Below, one piece after another: positions 16,369-25,744 of a stretch of DNA of 64,000 nucleotides. A program made the position numbers and the translations under genes. Source of the stretch: Nitrospira sp. (GTDB lineage Bacteria; Nitrospirota; Nitrospiria; Nitrospirales; Nitrospiraceae); NCBI GenBank assembly GCA_024998685.1, contig JACOEH010000014.1, positions 1-64,000 of the forward strand, in the 5' to 3' direction. The notes under the pieces are model-generated. The model searched no databases and was not told the origin of the DNA. It was given only the letters and a program-made list of their open reading frames with translations. The first letter of the stretch is position 1. Each line of letters starts with the position of its first letter.

Positions 16369-18084
16369 CTATCGGACCAATTGCTCGGTTACATACCACG
16401 CTCCTGGCTTGAACCGCTTTTCGTTCACAATTGTCCAAGTCTTCCACTTCCCAATCGCTTCTTGTTGTTGCCGCACCGGCATGTCGGTTTCGAAGGGGAT
16501 GTCGGCGCTGTAACGGATGACTAATTCCTCATGGGCCAATTGCCGAACTATTCGAGGCGTCTTGGGAAAGGCCAGATTGTCTATCAAGACCACTGGAGTC
16601 ACAGGCACCCCACTGCGGTAACGAAGGCCCCGTGAGAATCGGTTCTCATTCGCCGTCCACCAGCCTTTCCACTCTTCAGTCTTCTGAGACAGCCGAATCA
16701 CATTCTCGCCGTATGGCTTGCCGTCTGGACGCAAGACCGGCTGCCCTTTCCTGACCTGCTCTTTTTCCTCGTCAAAGAGCTCATCTTCGTCCATGACTTC
16801 AGGGATGAACACCTTCTCATAGAGCTCTGCCCCTGTAATCAGATTCAGGCCCAGTGCCGCAGCAGGAGCCATGGCTCCATCGGCAAGGTGGGACAACAAC
16901 ACCGGCACAGCGGTGATCTCTCCCATGATACCTAAGGCCATCAGACTGTCTGGTTCTGACTTATTGCGACCGACCTGTGCCAGTAGCAATGTGAGTTCCT
17001 TCGAAGTTGCGGTGATTGCCCGTATCGACCAAGGCACTGCAGATATACCGTTCTGAATCGTCGACTCTTGAACGAGCTTCTGGTCTCCAAGGCGAAGTAA
17101 CGCAACCGCCGCAGCCGAGCGAACGGATTCATCTTCATGCTTGAGACAATCCTGCAATTGAGACTTGCCTTGCTTGTCACCCAGCCGACCTTTCGCCCAT
17201 GCAAGCGTTTGAATGACCGCAGGAGGTAATGTAGCAATGTCTGCCACCAATCCTTCTCCGAACTTTTTACGCCGATATCCATACAGAGTGGCAAGAATGA
17301 ATACCTGCCGTGGATCAGTGGCTGGCAGCACATGAGCAATCTCGGACTCCCACTCAGGTGGACATTCATACTTCAGCGCATCGGCGACCGCCTGTAGTTT
17401 CTCGAGGTCTTCTGGATCAAGCGGCTCCAGCATATTCTTGAGCAAGTCGAACCGTCTCTGCCGACAAAACACGGAGATCACGGCAAAGAGCAGGCCAAAG
17501 TCCCCTTCCGCCGCCTGTTTCTCACAGACTTCAAGCGCAAGATCGTCTCCGATAACCAATGCATCAATGTGTGCTTCGAGCCGTTCCTCCCACTCCCCGA
17601 TAGTGACCCACGTGATCTCAGCATCATCGAAAAGCGTCAACCGCTGAGCATAAAGGAACGAGGCTTCTTCGAGATGCTCTTCATAAAGTTCGACATAGAA
17701 CCGGCGCGGCGATCGAGCCACACGCTGGGGCTTCGTGGCTTTCGATGTGACATCAGAGGGAGATGGCGCCGACGTCTGTGTGACGGGACTCTGAATCGAC
17801 ACGATGAGAGTGGTGTACCCAATACGAATCTCATCCCCAGTCTTCAGCATGGCCTCGGTGATCCGATGGCCATTCACAAACGTGCCGTTGCGGCTATTCA
17901 GATCCTTAATCCGACACGTCTGTCCATCACATTCGAGCGAACAGTGCAGGCTGGAAATGGATTGATCGAGAGCGAGCACTACATCGGCCTTCGGATTTCG
18001 GCCAAAACGCAGGACTTGATTGTCTGATAGTTGAAGAGAACGCCCTTTCTCAGGGCCTGAGACAATTTCAATAAAGATATTCAC
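16369..18084 (-). CDS. FHA domain plus TIGR02270 HEAT-like T6SS-associated protein
   Basis: 571 residues starting with GTG. Residues ~20-95 are an FHA phosphothreonine-binding domain ('LRFGRNPKADVVL', 'SSLHCSLE', 'SRNGTFVNG'). After a ~30-residue linker comes a TIGR02270 region with 'YEEHLEEASFLYAQR', 'RLEAHIDALVIG' and HEAT-like helices, ending with 'RYRSGVPVTP' and a C-terminal 'RYSADIPFETDMPVRQQ' section. TIGR02270 proteins are known only by their association with T6SS loci. The two degenerate copies at 10998-12246 and 15030-15240 lack the FHA part. The fusion suggests that its binding to the secretion machine is phosphorylation-dependent. Confidence 0.85.
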   Translation of the reverse strand: MNIFIEIVSGPEKGRSLQLSDNQVLRFGRNPKADVVLALDQSISSLHCSLECDGQTCRIKDLNSRNGTFVNGHRITEAMLKTGDEIRIGYTTLIVSIQSPVTQTSAPSPSDVTSKATKPQRVARSPRRFYVELYEEHLEEASFLYAQRLTLFDDAEITWVTIGEWEERLEAHIDALVIGDDLALEVCEKQAAEGDFGLLFAVISVFCRQRRFDLLKNMLEPLDPEDLEKLQAVADALKYECPPEWESEIAHVLPATDPRQVFILATLYGYRRKKFGEGLVADIATLPPAVIQTLAWAKGRLGDKQGKSQLQDCLKHEDESVRSAAAVALLRLGDQKLVQESTIQNGISAVPWSIRAITATSKELTLLLAQVGRNKSEPDSLMALGIMGEITAVPVLLSHLADGAMAPAAALGLNLITGAELYEKVFIPEVMDEDELFDEEKEQVRKGQPVLRPDGKPYGENVIRLSQKTEEWKGWWTANENRFSRGLRYRSGVPVTPVVLIDNLAFPKTPRIVRQLAHEELVIRYSADIPFETDMPVRQQQEAIGKWKTWTIVNEKRFKPGAWYVTEQLVR

Positions 18085-18145
18085 ATTCGCAGAAAAACTG
18101 TTTCTTTCCGTATATCTGGCTTTATAGAGGACGCTTCGCCAAGGC

Positions 18146-18919
18146 TTATTCGCCAGGAAATGGCTTTGTCATAGGGCTCCTAGCCAAAGCTGGACAGTAG
18201 CGATACTCGGGGGCAGTAACTAGGCCGACCTTATCAGCCAGTCTTAGCAACCCAAGCCCCTCGATCCAGACACGTTGGTTAGAGACAGATATAGCTTCTT
18301 CCATTACACTCCTTGCCCGTTGAGCTTCGAGGTCGTTGTCGTGCTCTGCCAGCAACTCCTCAAACGCCTCATCAAAGTCACCCTGGCTCCTAGCCGCGAG
18401 AGCCTGACACACAACTAACCTGGCAGAGGCCGTTCCATCTAACGCACGCTCAAACTGGGCCAGAAGAGCTGGCACATCCTCTGCTGATGAACTGCCTCCT
18501 TGCAGCAGTTGATAGATGATTTGCGTATACATAAAATCGTCCTCGTATTCAGCATTCGACAGCCACTCTCTTGGAGACAGTTCAGCGATACGAGCCGCCC
18601 TTTCAAAATCTCCAGCGGTCAAGGAATCAAATAATGCCTCGTTTCGACTAGATGCACGACGGAAATGCTGGAGCTTGTTTTCTGCAACACACCCTTCAAG
18701 GAAGTGAATCCTCACGCGAGCGCTTCTGATAAGATGATGATAAAACACATTCATGTTGGCATCTACGAGAAGTGCTGTCACCGCGAGAGTGCGAAGTTTG
18801 CTACTTAGATCCTCACTCAAGGCACCCATCTCTTCTACGGAATGAGCGTCTTCAAACATCATCATGAGCCAAGCTGCAACTTCGAGCGACAGCGCATCTT
18901 TTATATCTCTCAGTTCCAC
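18146..18919 (-). CDS. Imm49-like immunity protein
   Basis: About 257 residues and almost wholly alpha-helical. The C-terminal 'VWIEGLGLLRLADKVGL' followed by 'EYRYCPALAR' is the pattern I associate with the Imm49 family of polymorphic-toxin immunity proteins. The start is taken as GTG at 18919, with GGAG nine bases upstream and no overlap with the preceding gene; a TTG at 18988 would overlap it by 53 bases. It lies 16 bases downstream of the Imm11-like gene and the AHH nuclease, so it either adds protection against that nuclease or is an orphan guard against another toxin. Immunity proteins act in the cytoplasm or periplasm by binding the toxin. Confidence 0.65.
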   Translation of the reverse strand: MELRDIKDALSLEVAAWLMMMFEDAHSVEEMGALSEDLSSKLRTLAVTALLVDANMNVFYHHLIRSARVRIHFLEGCVAENKLQHFRRASSRNEALFDSLTAGDFERAARIAELSPREWLSNAEYEDDFMYTQIIYQLLQGGSSSAEDVPALLAQFERALDGTASARLVVCQALAARSQGDFDEAFEELLAEHDNDLEAQRARSVMEEAISVSNQRVWIEGLGLLRLADKVGLVTAPEYRYCPALARSPMTKPFPGE

Positions 18920-18935
18920 GACCTGCTTCTCCAGC

Positions 18936-19523
18936 CTAGCCCTTATATTCCAATGGATTCTTCCAAGCCAACCCCGAAAACCCCGCAACTACAATCTCAT
19001 TCGCTAATTCTGCTCTTACCACGATTGGGTTTCCGAAGTTCTTTACACGAAAGATAGAAACCTCAGGGGAAATTTTTTCCGGATCCAGGACCAGCCTCTT
19101 CACCCTTCTTACCTCTGTGGGTGCGATATTGTAGTAGACCGGTTCACTATTTTTCACGTCTAGACAGTCTTGGGGATGGATGAGGTTGACGATAAAATAC
19201 TTACTGACTACAAGTTTGCCCTTGTGATTCATGATCCCAACCGGCAAGAACTGTGTATTCGTAACACTCTTCCCCTCTAGAAATTGCCTCAAGGCGGTAG
19301 AAATTACCGCCACGCTGTTAAAATTCTGCAAGTTATCCGCTAGAGCGATATTCCTTGGAAAATCAGGATCCATTGGGAAATAAGCGTCAGAAGGCCAATC
19401 AGGAAGAAGGTCTATCCCAAGACTTAGACGGCCTGTTTTCTTGACTTTTTGAATTACGGACAAGACACAGGTGTTCCCCTCATCCTTTGAATCCCAGACA
19501 TAGAAATCTTTCATCCAATCCAT
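18936..19523 (-). CDS. Imm11-family (DUF1629-like) immunity protein
   Basis: 195 residues, no signal peptide. Features such as 'SLGIDLLPDWPSDAYF', 'FLPVGIMNHKGKLVVSKYFIVN' and 'VKRLVLDPEKI' fit the imm11/DUF1629 family, which guards against HNH/AHH-type and other T6SS or CDI toxins. The start codon overlaps the stop of the AHH nuclease gene by one base, the classical effector-immunity arrangement that guarantees co-translation. It is inferred to bind and block the nuclease in the cytoplasm. Family assignment is moderate; the immunity role is strongly supported by position. Confidence 0.7.
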   Translation of the reverse strand: MDWMKDFYVWDSKDEGNTCVLSVIQKVKKTGRLSLGIDLLPDWPSDAYFPMDPDFPRNIALADNLQNFNSVAVISTALRQFLEGKSVTNTQFLPVGIMNHKGKLVVSKYFIVNLIHPQDCLDVKNSEPVYYNIAPTEVRRVKRLVLDPEKISPEVSIFRVKNFGNPIVVRAELANEIVVAGFSGLAWKNPLEYKG

Positions 19524-20284
19524 TAATTTGCCCCTCCAAAGTGCTCCAGCAACTCTTTCAGTCTCTTTATCTTATTTTCGATACGTAATGGCGGGCGATA
19601 TGTCGCATTTCCCTTAGCGGCCATAGAAAATGGCTCATACCAGTTTGCCTGGACTGCCATATTTCCCCAGGCATCGTGAGTGCCTTCGCCTCTCTCCTTA
19701 ATTTCTGCCCGCCAGTCATTTTCCATACCTATCAGGTCATCCCTGATCGACTTCGCCGTGACTGTATGCCCTTCTACTTGGAGCTCAAGTTTGCCGTAGA
19801 AATCCAGTACGGCCTTCTTCACATCAGCACAATAACCTTTTGCGCTGTTGTGGTCCCAATCATGCTGAGGAAGGTCTTTCCATTCGGGAGGATCAGTGTT
19901 CTCATCGATGACATACCATTTGAGGGTATGTCCAAAGAGGGGAAGAGCGATAAGGTTATTCGCGTTATTTATATTCCAATCCGTTTCGTGGCAGCAGCGT
20001 TCGACCACTTTTTTTTGATCTTCGTCCAAATCGCCATAACCATTTACGCATGACACGGACAAGATATGGTGCGCTTCATGCTTCACGGGATAATACTTGG
20101 TGGTCTTATTGCCTTTGTCGTCTTCAAATGTTTTCCTCCCAATGAAAGCAAAAGCATCAGTCGATGCATTAGCGCCCTTTTGTTTCCCTTTCCATCCTGG
20201 GTCTCCACAGTTGTCTCGGTACTTGTCATCCGGCTCGGGCACAAACTTGTTTATCTTGCCTATGGGATTGTGTTTATCAGACAT
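19523..20284 (-). CDS. AHH-domain nuclease, T6SS effector
   Basis: 253 residues from the ATG at 20284, which is chosen because it starts 16 bases after the upstream stop. The 'KHEAHHILSVS' motif (~residues 69-78) is the signature of AHH nucleases in the HNH/ENDO VII superfamily. It is followed by 'NINNANNLIALPLFGHTLKW', whose Asn and downstream His fit the metal site, then 'HDWDHNSAKGY'. Such domains cut DNA or RNA of target cells. There is no N-terminal trafficking domain, so delivery probably uses the neighbouring DUF2169 adaptor, PAAR-like tip and VgrG. An Imm11-type gene overlaps its stop. The effector call rests on both motif and context. Confidence 0.82.
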   Translation of the reverse strand: MSDKHNPIGKINKFVPEPDDKYRDNCGDPGWKGKQKGANASTDAFAFIGRKTFEDDKGNKTTKYYPVKHEAHHILSVSCVNGYGDLDEDQKKVVERCCHETDWNINNANNLIALPLFGHTLKWYVIDENTDPPEWKDLPQHDWDHNSAKGYCADVKKAVLDFYGKLELQVEGHTVTAKSIRDDLIGMENDWRAEIKERGEGTHDAWGNMAVQANWYEPFSMAAKGNATYRPPLRIENKIKRLKELLEHFGGAN

Positions 20285-20300
20285 TGCAGCACTACCGTTC

Positions 20301-21446
20301 CTAGGAGCTACCCATAAGCCCCACCGCTCCATAACGTCCATCGGATGATGACGTGACAACCCAGGCCGCGGATGCTGGAGCGTATCTTCTCTCGAAGGCA
20401 GACATAGCCAGACACGTTCCTACGGCTCCGCACGCCGCTCCGGTGTCTCCAAAGCTGATCGCAGGATAGGCAATCGAATGAGTGGCAATGGTCGGATGAG
20501 TAGCAGACACTCTGGTTTGCGCCAGTCCCCACTCATAGGCCCTATACGGTTCACCGTTTTGATCCGTGAGTACCCAAACCTCTTTTCCGAACTTCGAATA
20601 GGATTTTCCTAGATCGGTCAGCAGCTGACTGAGCCCTGTCCCATCAGCAGGATTGCCGGATAACAGGGACGTCTCTTGCTGGACATTGCGCACATATACA
20701 ATGTGCGTTAGCAGATCGACAGGCTTTCCACCAGCCTTGCCAGGTTTTTCAAGCGACATAAACACCGCAGCTTCCCCTGGCTGAAGACCTACAGGCATAT
20801 CGCCACATTTCAGACGTCCTGTTTGATACAACCAGATCAGCACTTCGTGATCAATGAGTGAATCGACTGCTCCCACGATGGCCTGATCGATACTCCCTGC
20901 CTCCAATGCGGACATGGCAGATCGGACTGCTGTTGCAAATGCTTCGTGTTCTCCGTGTATGATGCTGCACGAACTGAGTACCAGTGGAAGACCGGCAACG
21001 CCAAGAAGCCTTTTGAGAAATGCGCCATCCACCTCAATTACTTTCTCAGACGTTTCGACGCCCGCATCCTCTTTTTGTTTCTGCTTCGTTTCTTTCAACA
21101 CTTCGTCTTGAATCAGCTCAATGCCCTTTGAGGTCCGCATGGGGTCAGGCAACCCCATGAACAGTCCACACCGCCTCCAGTTAATGGAACCTTTGTCCAG
21201 CAATCGAAAAAGATCCCACATGGCGGCAGAAGCCAGGGCCAGGAGGCGACCTTGTCCTTCGAAACCCGTTAATCCTGCTACCGCATGCCCAACCACATCT
21301 TGAAGTTCTCCATCTTCAGAATTTCTGACTTTGAGAACTCCGAGTTGCTTCGCTCGCGTGAGACCTGCACGTGCGCCAGCACATGATGTCGCCAGATCAA
21401 GCCCTAGTGAGGTCACCATACCGGCGGCTTTTATAACTACATTCAT
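20301..21446 (-). CDS. Thiolase-like (ketosynthase-fold) T6SS accessory protein, probably non-catalytic
   Basis: 381 residues with the layout of beta-ketoacyl synthases: an N-terminal 'AAGMVTSLGLDLA', a central 'ALEAGSIDQAIVGAVDSL' and a C-terminal 'ISFGDTGAACGAVGTCLA'. In active ketosynthases the last motif reads GHTxGAAG with a catalytic His; here the His is Asp. The usual 'ACxS' nucleophile block before the central helix is also not evident. Similar thiolase-like genes accompany DUF2169 and PAAR genes in many T6SS effector cassettes, where their role is unknown. A scaffolding or chaperone role for the AHH effector encoded directly downstream is inferred. Confidence 0.75.
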   Translation of the reverse strand: MNVVIKAAGMVTSLGLDLATSCAGARAGLTRAKQLGVLKVRNSEDGELQDVVGHAVAGLTGFEGQGRLLALASAAMWDLFRLLDKGSINWRRCGLFMGLPDPMRTSKGIELIQDEVLKETKQKQKEDAGVETSEKVIEVDGAFLKRLLGVAGLPLVLSSCSIIHGEHEAFATAVRSAMSALEAGSIDQAIVGAVDSLIDHEVLIWLYQTGRLKCGDMPVGLQPGEAAVFMSLEKPGKAGGKPVDLLTHIVYVRNVQQETSLLSGNPADGTGLSQLLTDLGKSYSKFGKEVWVLTDQNGEPYRAYEWGLAQTRVSATHPTIATHSIAYPAISFGDTGAACGAVGTCLAMSAFERRYAPASAAWVVTSSSDGRYGAVGLMGSS

Positions 21447-21473
21447 AGAAGTCTCGAGAAAAGAAGCTGCCTT

Positions 21474-21932
21474 CTAGTATGACTCTTCACACTGAAAACA
21501 GATTCGTTCAGTCATTACCACAGCCGGAGCGGGCGGTTGAATGACAGGAAATGGAGGGGTATTTTTATCATTATGGAGCATTAAATCGAGAGCCCGGGCT
21601 ACATTCTTCCCCTCTGCTTTTACATCAAAAGAAAAATTCACGAACTCCGCTTTCCCTTTGATTTTGTTCGAAACCACCCCTCCTCCTGCACTTCCAGCCT
21701 CATCCCCTGTGCTCATGCTAAAATTTGAATCCTTCAGGCAGATTGGATTACCGTCGCACTTCACCTTACTGCTGCCCTTAGCGGTGTCGGAAGACTTTGC
21801 TATATTTGGATAGGGGATGGGAATAGGCCCCGCTGGCGATGGAGTTTTGCACACATCTGGGAACGAGGGTGAAACCCCACCACTGTCGGCGTGGACCACT
21901 GACAGCATGTTTACGCCTACTGTGACGCCCAC
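21474..21932 (-). CDS. PAAR-like DUF4150 spike-tip protein
   Basis: 152 residues, GTG start. The N-terminal part matches DUF4150/PAAR-like proteins: 'FPDVCKTPSPAGPIPIPYPNIA', then 'GDEAGSAGGGVVSNKIKGKAEF'. PAAR-type proteins cap the VgrG spike and carry or position effectors. The C-terminus ends in 'CFQCEESY', a CxxC that might bind metal. It lies between DUF2169 and the thiolase-like protein, the standard cassette order, and probably sharpens the VgrG encoded at 23534. Confidence 0.85.
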   Translation of the reverse strand: MGVTVGVNMLSVVHADSGGVSPSFPDVCKTPSPAGPIPIPYPNIAKSSDTAKGSSKVKCDGNPICLKDSNFSMSTGDEAGSAGGGVVSNKIKGKAEFVNFSFDVKAEGKNVARALDLMLHNDKNTPPFPVIQPPAPAVVMTERICFQCEESY

Positions 21933-21947
21933 GGGTCTTTCCCATCT

Positions 21948-22955
21948 TTATGCAGTTGCTTCACAGTAAATTTCCCTCACATTGTGAAGTCGGCGATGGA
22001 TAATGGTCCTCGCGCCCCAGACAATCGTTGTCCGGGAAAGATCGGGCTCTACAACCAACGTATCTATCTTCGGGGCCGGTATAAGATCACAATCTTTTAT
22101 TCGCACGACGACCTTGGGCACTACACGCGGGAGCTGAAAACGAAATTCCATTGAAGAAGACAGGTTCACCCCTCGCAGCCATTCACCTCCCTTGAGCGCA
22201 TCTTTGATTACCAGAGTAGGATGGACACTGAGGAAGTATCGATCATCAAAGTCTTGTGGTAGCAAGGGATTGCGCAATTTGGCCCACGACTCGTCATATG
22301 TTCCCGCATAGCCCCGACGTGGCTCCCAATCCCTTCCAATGAATCCGAACGCCGCCGGTTCTGGGCAGTCTTTCCAACTGCTAATGAGTTGTTTGGGGTC
22401 CTCGAGATTGGGGAGTCTCGTGCCATCAATCTTTTTTGAGCTCTTCATGCGATAGCCGGTGCCTACTGGATTCCGAGTTTCACTTCCATGTCGCATAGGA
22501 TCCATATGTGTCGTATCAGAACCACCAAAGGCTCTCTCGTACACCAATGGAATCTTGTCGAAATACGAAGGGCTAGATATCGAGAGCCCACTAATTCCCT
22601 TTTCCCATACTCGATCGCCAAAGACTCGCACCATTTTTCTGATCGGTCCGATTTCAAGGCTCACATCCACCTGCTTCCCCTTTCCTTTCAGCGCATATGC
22701 ATGACCAAGAAGGGCTACGTCAGTCCCGGGTTTAGATACAGCCAAATCACTCGCATACTTGACACTAGATTTACCAGGCTCACCGTAGAACACGTCGGCC
22801 ATGTGAATCGGAGCTTGCTCGTCTGCTGGTGCCAGAACCCCTTCTTTTACCCACTTATATGTTGCCTTGATCAAGAGTAACAACATCTCCTGACCATCTT
22901 TGTCTAACAATACCGTGGCTTCCGCCACGAAAGGTGTGTGATTGACAACTTCCAT
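21948..22955 (-). CDS. DUF2169 T6SS adaptor protein
   Basis: 335 residues. The start 'NHTPFVAEATVLLDKDGQEML' and the central 'SISSPSYFDKIPLVYERAFGG' followed by 'NPVGTGY' are typical of DUF2169, and the C-terminal part fits as well. Proteins of this family act as adaptors that load PAAR-linked effectors onto VgrG. It overlaps the DUF6484 gene by one base and is followed 15 bases later by the PAAR-like gene. A role in handling the AHH nuclease is inferred from the cassette. Confidence 0.85.
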   Translation of the reverse strand: MEVVNHTPFVAEATVLLDKDGQEMLLLLIKATYKWVKEGVLAPADEQAPIHMADVFYGEPGKSSVKYASDLAVSKPGTDVALLGHAYALKGKGKQVDVSLEIGPIRKMVRVFGDRVWEKGISGLSISSPSYFDKIPLVYERAFGGSDTTHMDPMRHGSETRNPVGTGYRMKSSKKIDGTRLPNLEDPKQLISSWKDCPEPAAFGFIGRDWEPRRGYAGTYDESWAKLRNPLLPQDFDDRYFLSVHPTLVIKDALKGGEWLRGVNLSSSMEFRFQLPRVVPKVVVRIKDCDLIPAPKIDTLVVEPDLSRTTIVWGARTIIHRRLHNVREIYCEATA

Positions 22956-23476
22956 TAGTTTATTTGGACTGCACTGCCCTTTATCTTATTCACGCCAGAA
23001 GATCTGGATACAAGCTGTGTTCCTTTAATTATGATTTTCCCATCTCTATGGATCGCAATACTTCCCTTTCCGCAACGAAGAACAATTTGATCCGTGGCGT
23101 CCAGAATCAATTGCTTCCTGTCTATTTTCACATCAAGCTTCTCCTTTCCTACTGAATCTAGCTGCACCTCCTCGATAACCTCGTCAAGGGGAGAACGCAT
23201 CACACCAATAATTATGGGACGTACTGGATCACCTAGCTCGAATATAAGAACGACGTGGCTATTTGCCGACCATGCGGCCTTCCATCCGCCGCTTCCAGGG
23301 GAAATCGTATAGCGAGCTGGAAGTGGCCCTTTGGTATTGTCTTGATAATCGACAAGAGGGAATCCTGTCTCCTCAACTCCAACCAACCAACCTATGAGGC
23401 AACCAGGAATTCCGCAGTTGCTGATCAGAGGAACAGCGTCATCGGGCAGATACATTGGAGCTAGCTGTTCTTCCAT
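22955..23476 (-). CDS. DUF6484 protein, gpV/OB-fold-like
   Basis: 173 residues. 'IGWLVGVEETGFPLVDYQD' and 'VVLIFELGDPVRPIIIGVM' form a small OB-like domain reminiscent of the gp5 part of VgrG, followed by 'IVLRCGKGSIAIHRDGKIIIKG', which resembles a VgrG C-terminal beta-strand repeat. DUF6484 proteins sit with VgrG and DUF2169 in effector cassettes; their task is not established, but a role near the spike is likely. It follows VgrG by 57 bases and overlaps DUF2169. Confidence 0.75.
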   Translation of the reverse strand: MEEQLAPMYLPDDAVPLISNCGIPGCLIGWLVGVEETGFPLVDYQDNTKGPLPARYTISPGSGGWKAAWSANSHVVLIFELGDPVRPIIIGVMRSPLDEVIEEVQLDSVGKEKLDVKIDRKQLILDATDQIVLRCGKGSIAIHRDGKIIIKGTQLVSRSSGVNKIKGSAVQIN

Positions 23477-23533
23477 ATGACCTCTTCACCCAAACAGTGA
23501 AGTTATAGACTCTGTTCGTTTCTAGGAGTCTGG

Positions 23534-25744
23534 TTAGTTCTCGGATATCTTTTGTCCTTTTAAGTTGATCTCTCCAGATGCTTTGACCGTGAATTTCTTC
23601 GCTTGAATCTCTATATCGCCATTCTTTTTCATCAAGATACTTGCACTACCTGTCTTGATTAGAATTTCATCGGCAGCTTGAATAGAGATCTTCTTCGAAG
23701 ACTGAACTATATAATCCTTCTTTACGCTTAACTCTGACTTACCAAGAATCTCCTCTGAGCTATCTTTGGCCACCGTAACCTTATGGTTACCCCCAATGTT
23801 TTCAGAGAAATCCTTTCCCGCGCTGAATGTCTTTCCTCCTCCAATGCTTTCGCTCTTGCTTCCCCCTACCGCCTCGGACTTTGCCGCTCCTACCTGTTCA
23901 GCCTTCAGGCCCCCCACAGTCTCATTCATTGCAGCAGCAACACTTACTTGATAGGCAGCTCCAATAGTAAGGGCCTTCGCACCCCCCACTGTCTCGGTCG
24001 ACACTAACGCGACGACCTCTGTCTTAGCACCACCAATCATCACGGTTTGGTTCGAACCTATCTTCTCTGTTTGATCCACTCCGATTGTAATAGCCTGAAT
24101 GTTTCCTACGATGAGGGTGTCGTCATGCCCGATTTGCGCTGTCTTGTCGTTTCCAACGCTCAATGTTTCGTCATGACCAATCTTCTGGCCCTTATCGTTC
24201 TCGATCAGAATATTCCAGTCTTTCTGCCCATGAAGATAAACTTCTTCGCTGCCTTTTTTATCCTCAAATCGCAGCTCGTTCGAGCCCCCGCCCCCTTTGG
24301 AGCTGTTCGACTTGACCCCACTCTGCGTCTGGTTGGCGGGCAAGGCATAAGGCGGCATCTGCTCGGCGTTGTAGACACGACCGGTGATGATCGGCCGATC
24401 GGGATCCCCTTCTAGAAACTCCACGATCACTTCCTGTCCGATGCGGGGAATGAAAACCCCTCCCCATTGCTTACCGGCCCAATTCTGCGAGACCCGCACC
24501 CAGCAGGAGCTGCTCTCATTCATTTTGCCGTACCGATCCCAGTGGAACTGAACCTTGACCCGACCGAATTTATCCGTCCAAATCTCTTCACCGGATTTCC
24601 CGACGACCGCAGCCGTCTGAGGGCCCTGGACCATGGGTTTCGGCGTCACTTGGGGTGGACGGAAGGGTCGCTTCGCAGGGATGCAGGTAAAGGAGTTGGT
24701 GTAATCGCCTTCGTTTATGCCTCCGGCCGCTCCGGTTACATAGGCGTTCCCCACCGATGCGATGTGCTGAACCTGCGTGAGGACATAGTCCCCATTGACA
24801 TCCTTCCGGGCATCATAGTCTTGCAAGGTGAATTTGTAGCCGGTCGTGAACACCCGGGCCGTGCCGGAGCCGCTCATCACCTTATACTGCGCCTCTTCTT
24901 CCTGCATTCGAATTTTGGCAAGGCTGTCGCCCTCGGCCTTTTTCCCATATTCCCCAGGATAGTCGTAGATCTCGTATTTGCCGTTTCCGCCGACTTCGAT
25001 TTGGGTTTTGACTTCGGCGCGTAAGCTCGTGCTCGGCGTCTCGAAGTTGTAGTCGGTGACGGCGTATTGTCCGAAGCGGAAGGTCTCTTCCCATTGGAGG
25101 CCGGTGATCACGTCCTCATTCAGACTGGCGCTCCCCTGCGGATTCCATGAGACCTTCGATTGTTCCAAACAGGGCTGATGGGCCGACAAGTCGTCCGATA
25201 ACACCACGGTATGTTTCTTTTCTTCATGCTCAAAGAAGTAGAACATGCCGTACTGCTCCATAAGACGAGACACGAAATTGAAGTCCGTCTCTCGATACTG
25301 CACACAGTATTCTCGTGGCTCGTAAGTCGCCTTCAACACCGTCTTGATGTCGGTGATCCCATTCTCTTTGAGGATTTCTTGGATAATGTCCGGCACTTTT
25401 TTGCTCTGAAATATCCTGCAATCCGCCGTGCGTGTCAGAAACCAGAGAGACGGCACCATCGTCGCGCGATAGTTGACGAGGCCGACCGTGCTTCCCGTCT
25501 GCACAAAACGGTTGATCATCCCATGGAAATACCGCTCCTTGTCTTTCCCTAACCTCACTCGAATGGTGACCTTTTGGCCGATGATGTTCTCAAATTTGAT
25601 TTCTGGATCGGTAGAGAGGAGATCCAGCTCAAAGCTGAAGAGCCGTGACATGCCTTCTTGGCCGGAAAATCCCCTGAGCAGGAGTACGTCCTTGCCGAGC
25701 GGCGTCTCGATGCCAATCAGCCTATTTTCTTGTGTGGGTGGCAT
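23534..25744 (-). CDS. vgrG: VgrG / TssI spike protein
   Basis: 736 residues with the standard VgrG layout. A gp27-like N-terminal part spans ~1-390 ('VLLLRGFSGQEGMSRLF', 'YGMFYFFEHEEKKHTVVLSDD'). The gp5 OB domain lies at ~400-480 ('GRVKVQFHWDRYGKMNE', 'FIPRIGQEVIVEFLEGDPDRPIITG'). A long beta-helix follows, whose short repeats 'IGHDDTLIVG', 'TVGGAKALTIG' and 'AVGGSKSESIG' form the trimeric needle. No extra effector domain is fused at the C-terminus, so effectors must be non-covalent cargo handled by the DUF2169/PAAR/DUF6484 genes downstream. It punctures the target envelope on sheath contraction. Confidence 0.97.
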   Translation of the reverse strand: MPPTQENRLIGIETPLGKDVLLLRGFSGQEGMSRLFSFELDLLSTDPEIKFENIIGQKVTIRVRLGKDKERYFHGMINRFVQTGSTVGLVNYRATMVPSLWFLTRTADCRIFQSKKVPDIIQEILKENGITDIKTVLKATYEPREYCVQYRETDFNFVSRLMEQYGMFYFFEHEEKKHTVVLSDDLSAHQPCLEQSKVSWNPQGSASLNEDVITGLQWEETFRFGQYAVTDYNFETPSTSLRAEVKTQIEVGGNGKYEIYDYPGEYGKKAEGDSLAKIRMQEEEAQYKVMSGSGTARVFTTGYKFTLQDYDARKDVNGDYVLTQVQHIASVGNAYVTGAAGGINEGDYTNSFTCIPAKRPFRPPQVTPKPMVQGPQTAAVVGKSGEEIWTDKFGRVKVQFHWDRYGKMNESSSCWVRVSQNWAGKQWGGVFIPRIGQEVIVEFLEGDPDRPIITGRVYNAEQMPPYALPANQTQSGVKSNSSKGGGGSNELRFEDKKGSEEVYLHGQKDWNILIENDKGQKIGHDETLSVGNDKTAQIGHDDTLIVGNIQAITIGVDQTEKIGSNQTVMIGGAKTEVVALVSTETVGGAKALTIGAAYQVSVAAAMNETVGGLKAEQVGAAKSEAVGGSKSESIGGGKTFSAGKDFSENIGGNHKVTVAKDSSEEILGKSELSVKKDYIVQSSKKISIQAADEILIKTGSASILMKKNGDIEIQAKKFTVKASGEINLKGQKISEN

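Noticed and set aside
23766-24240. Short periodic repeats that could suggest a tandem-repeat or CRISPR-like array
   Set aside because: The periodicity is the VgrG beta-helix repeat in coding frame; the units are not identical and there are no spacers.
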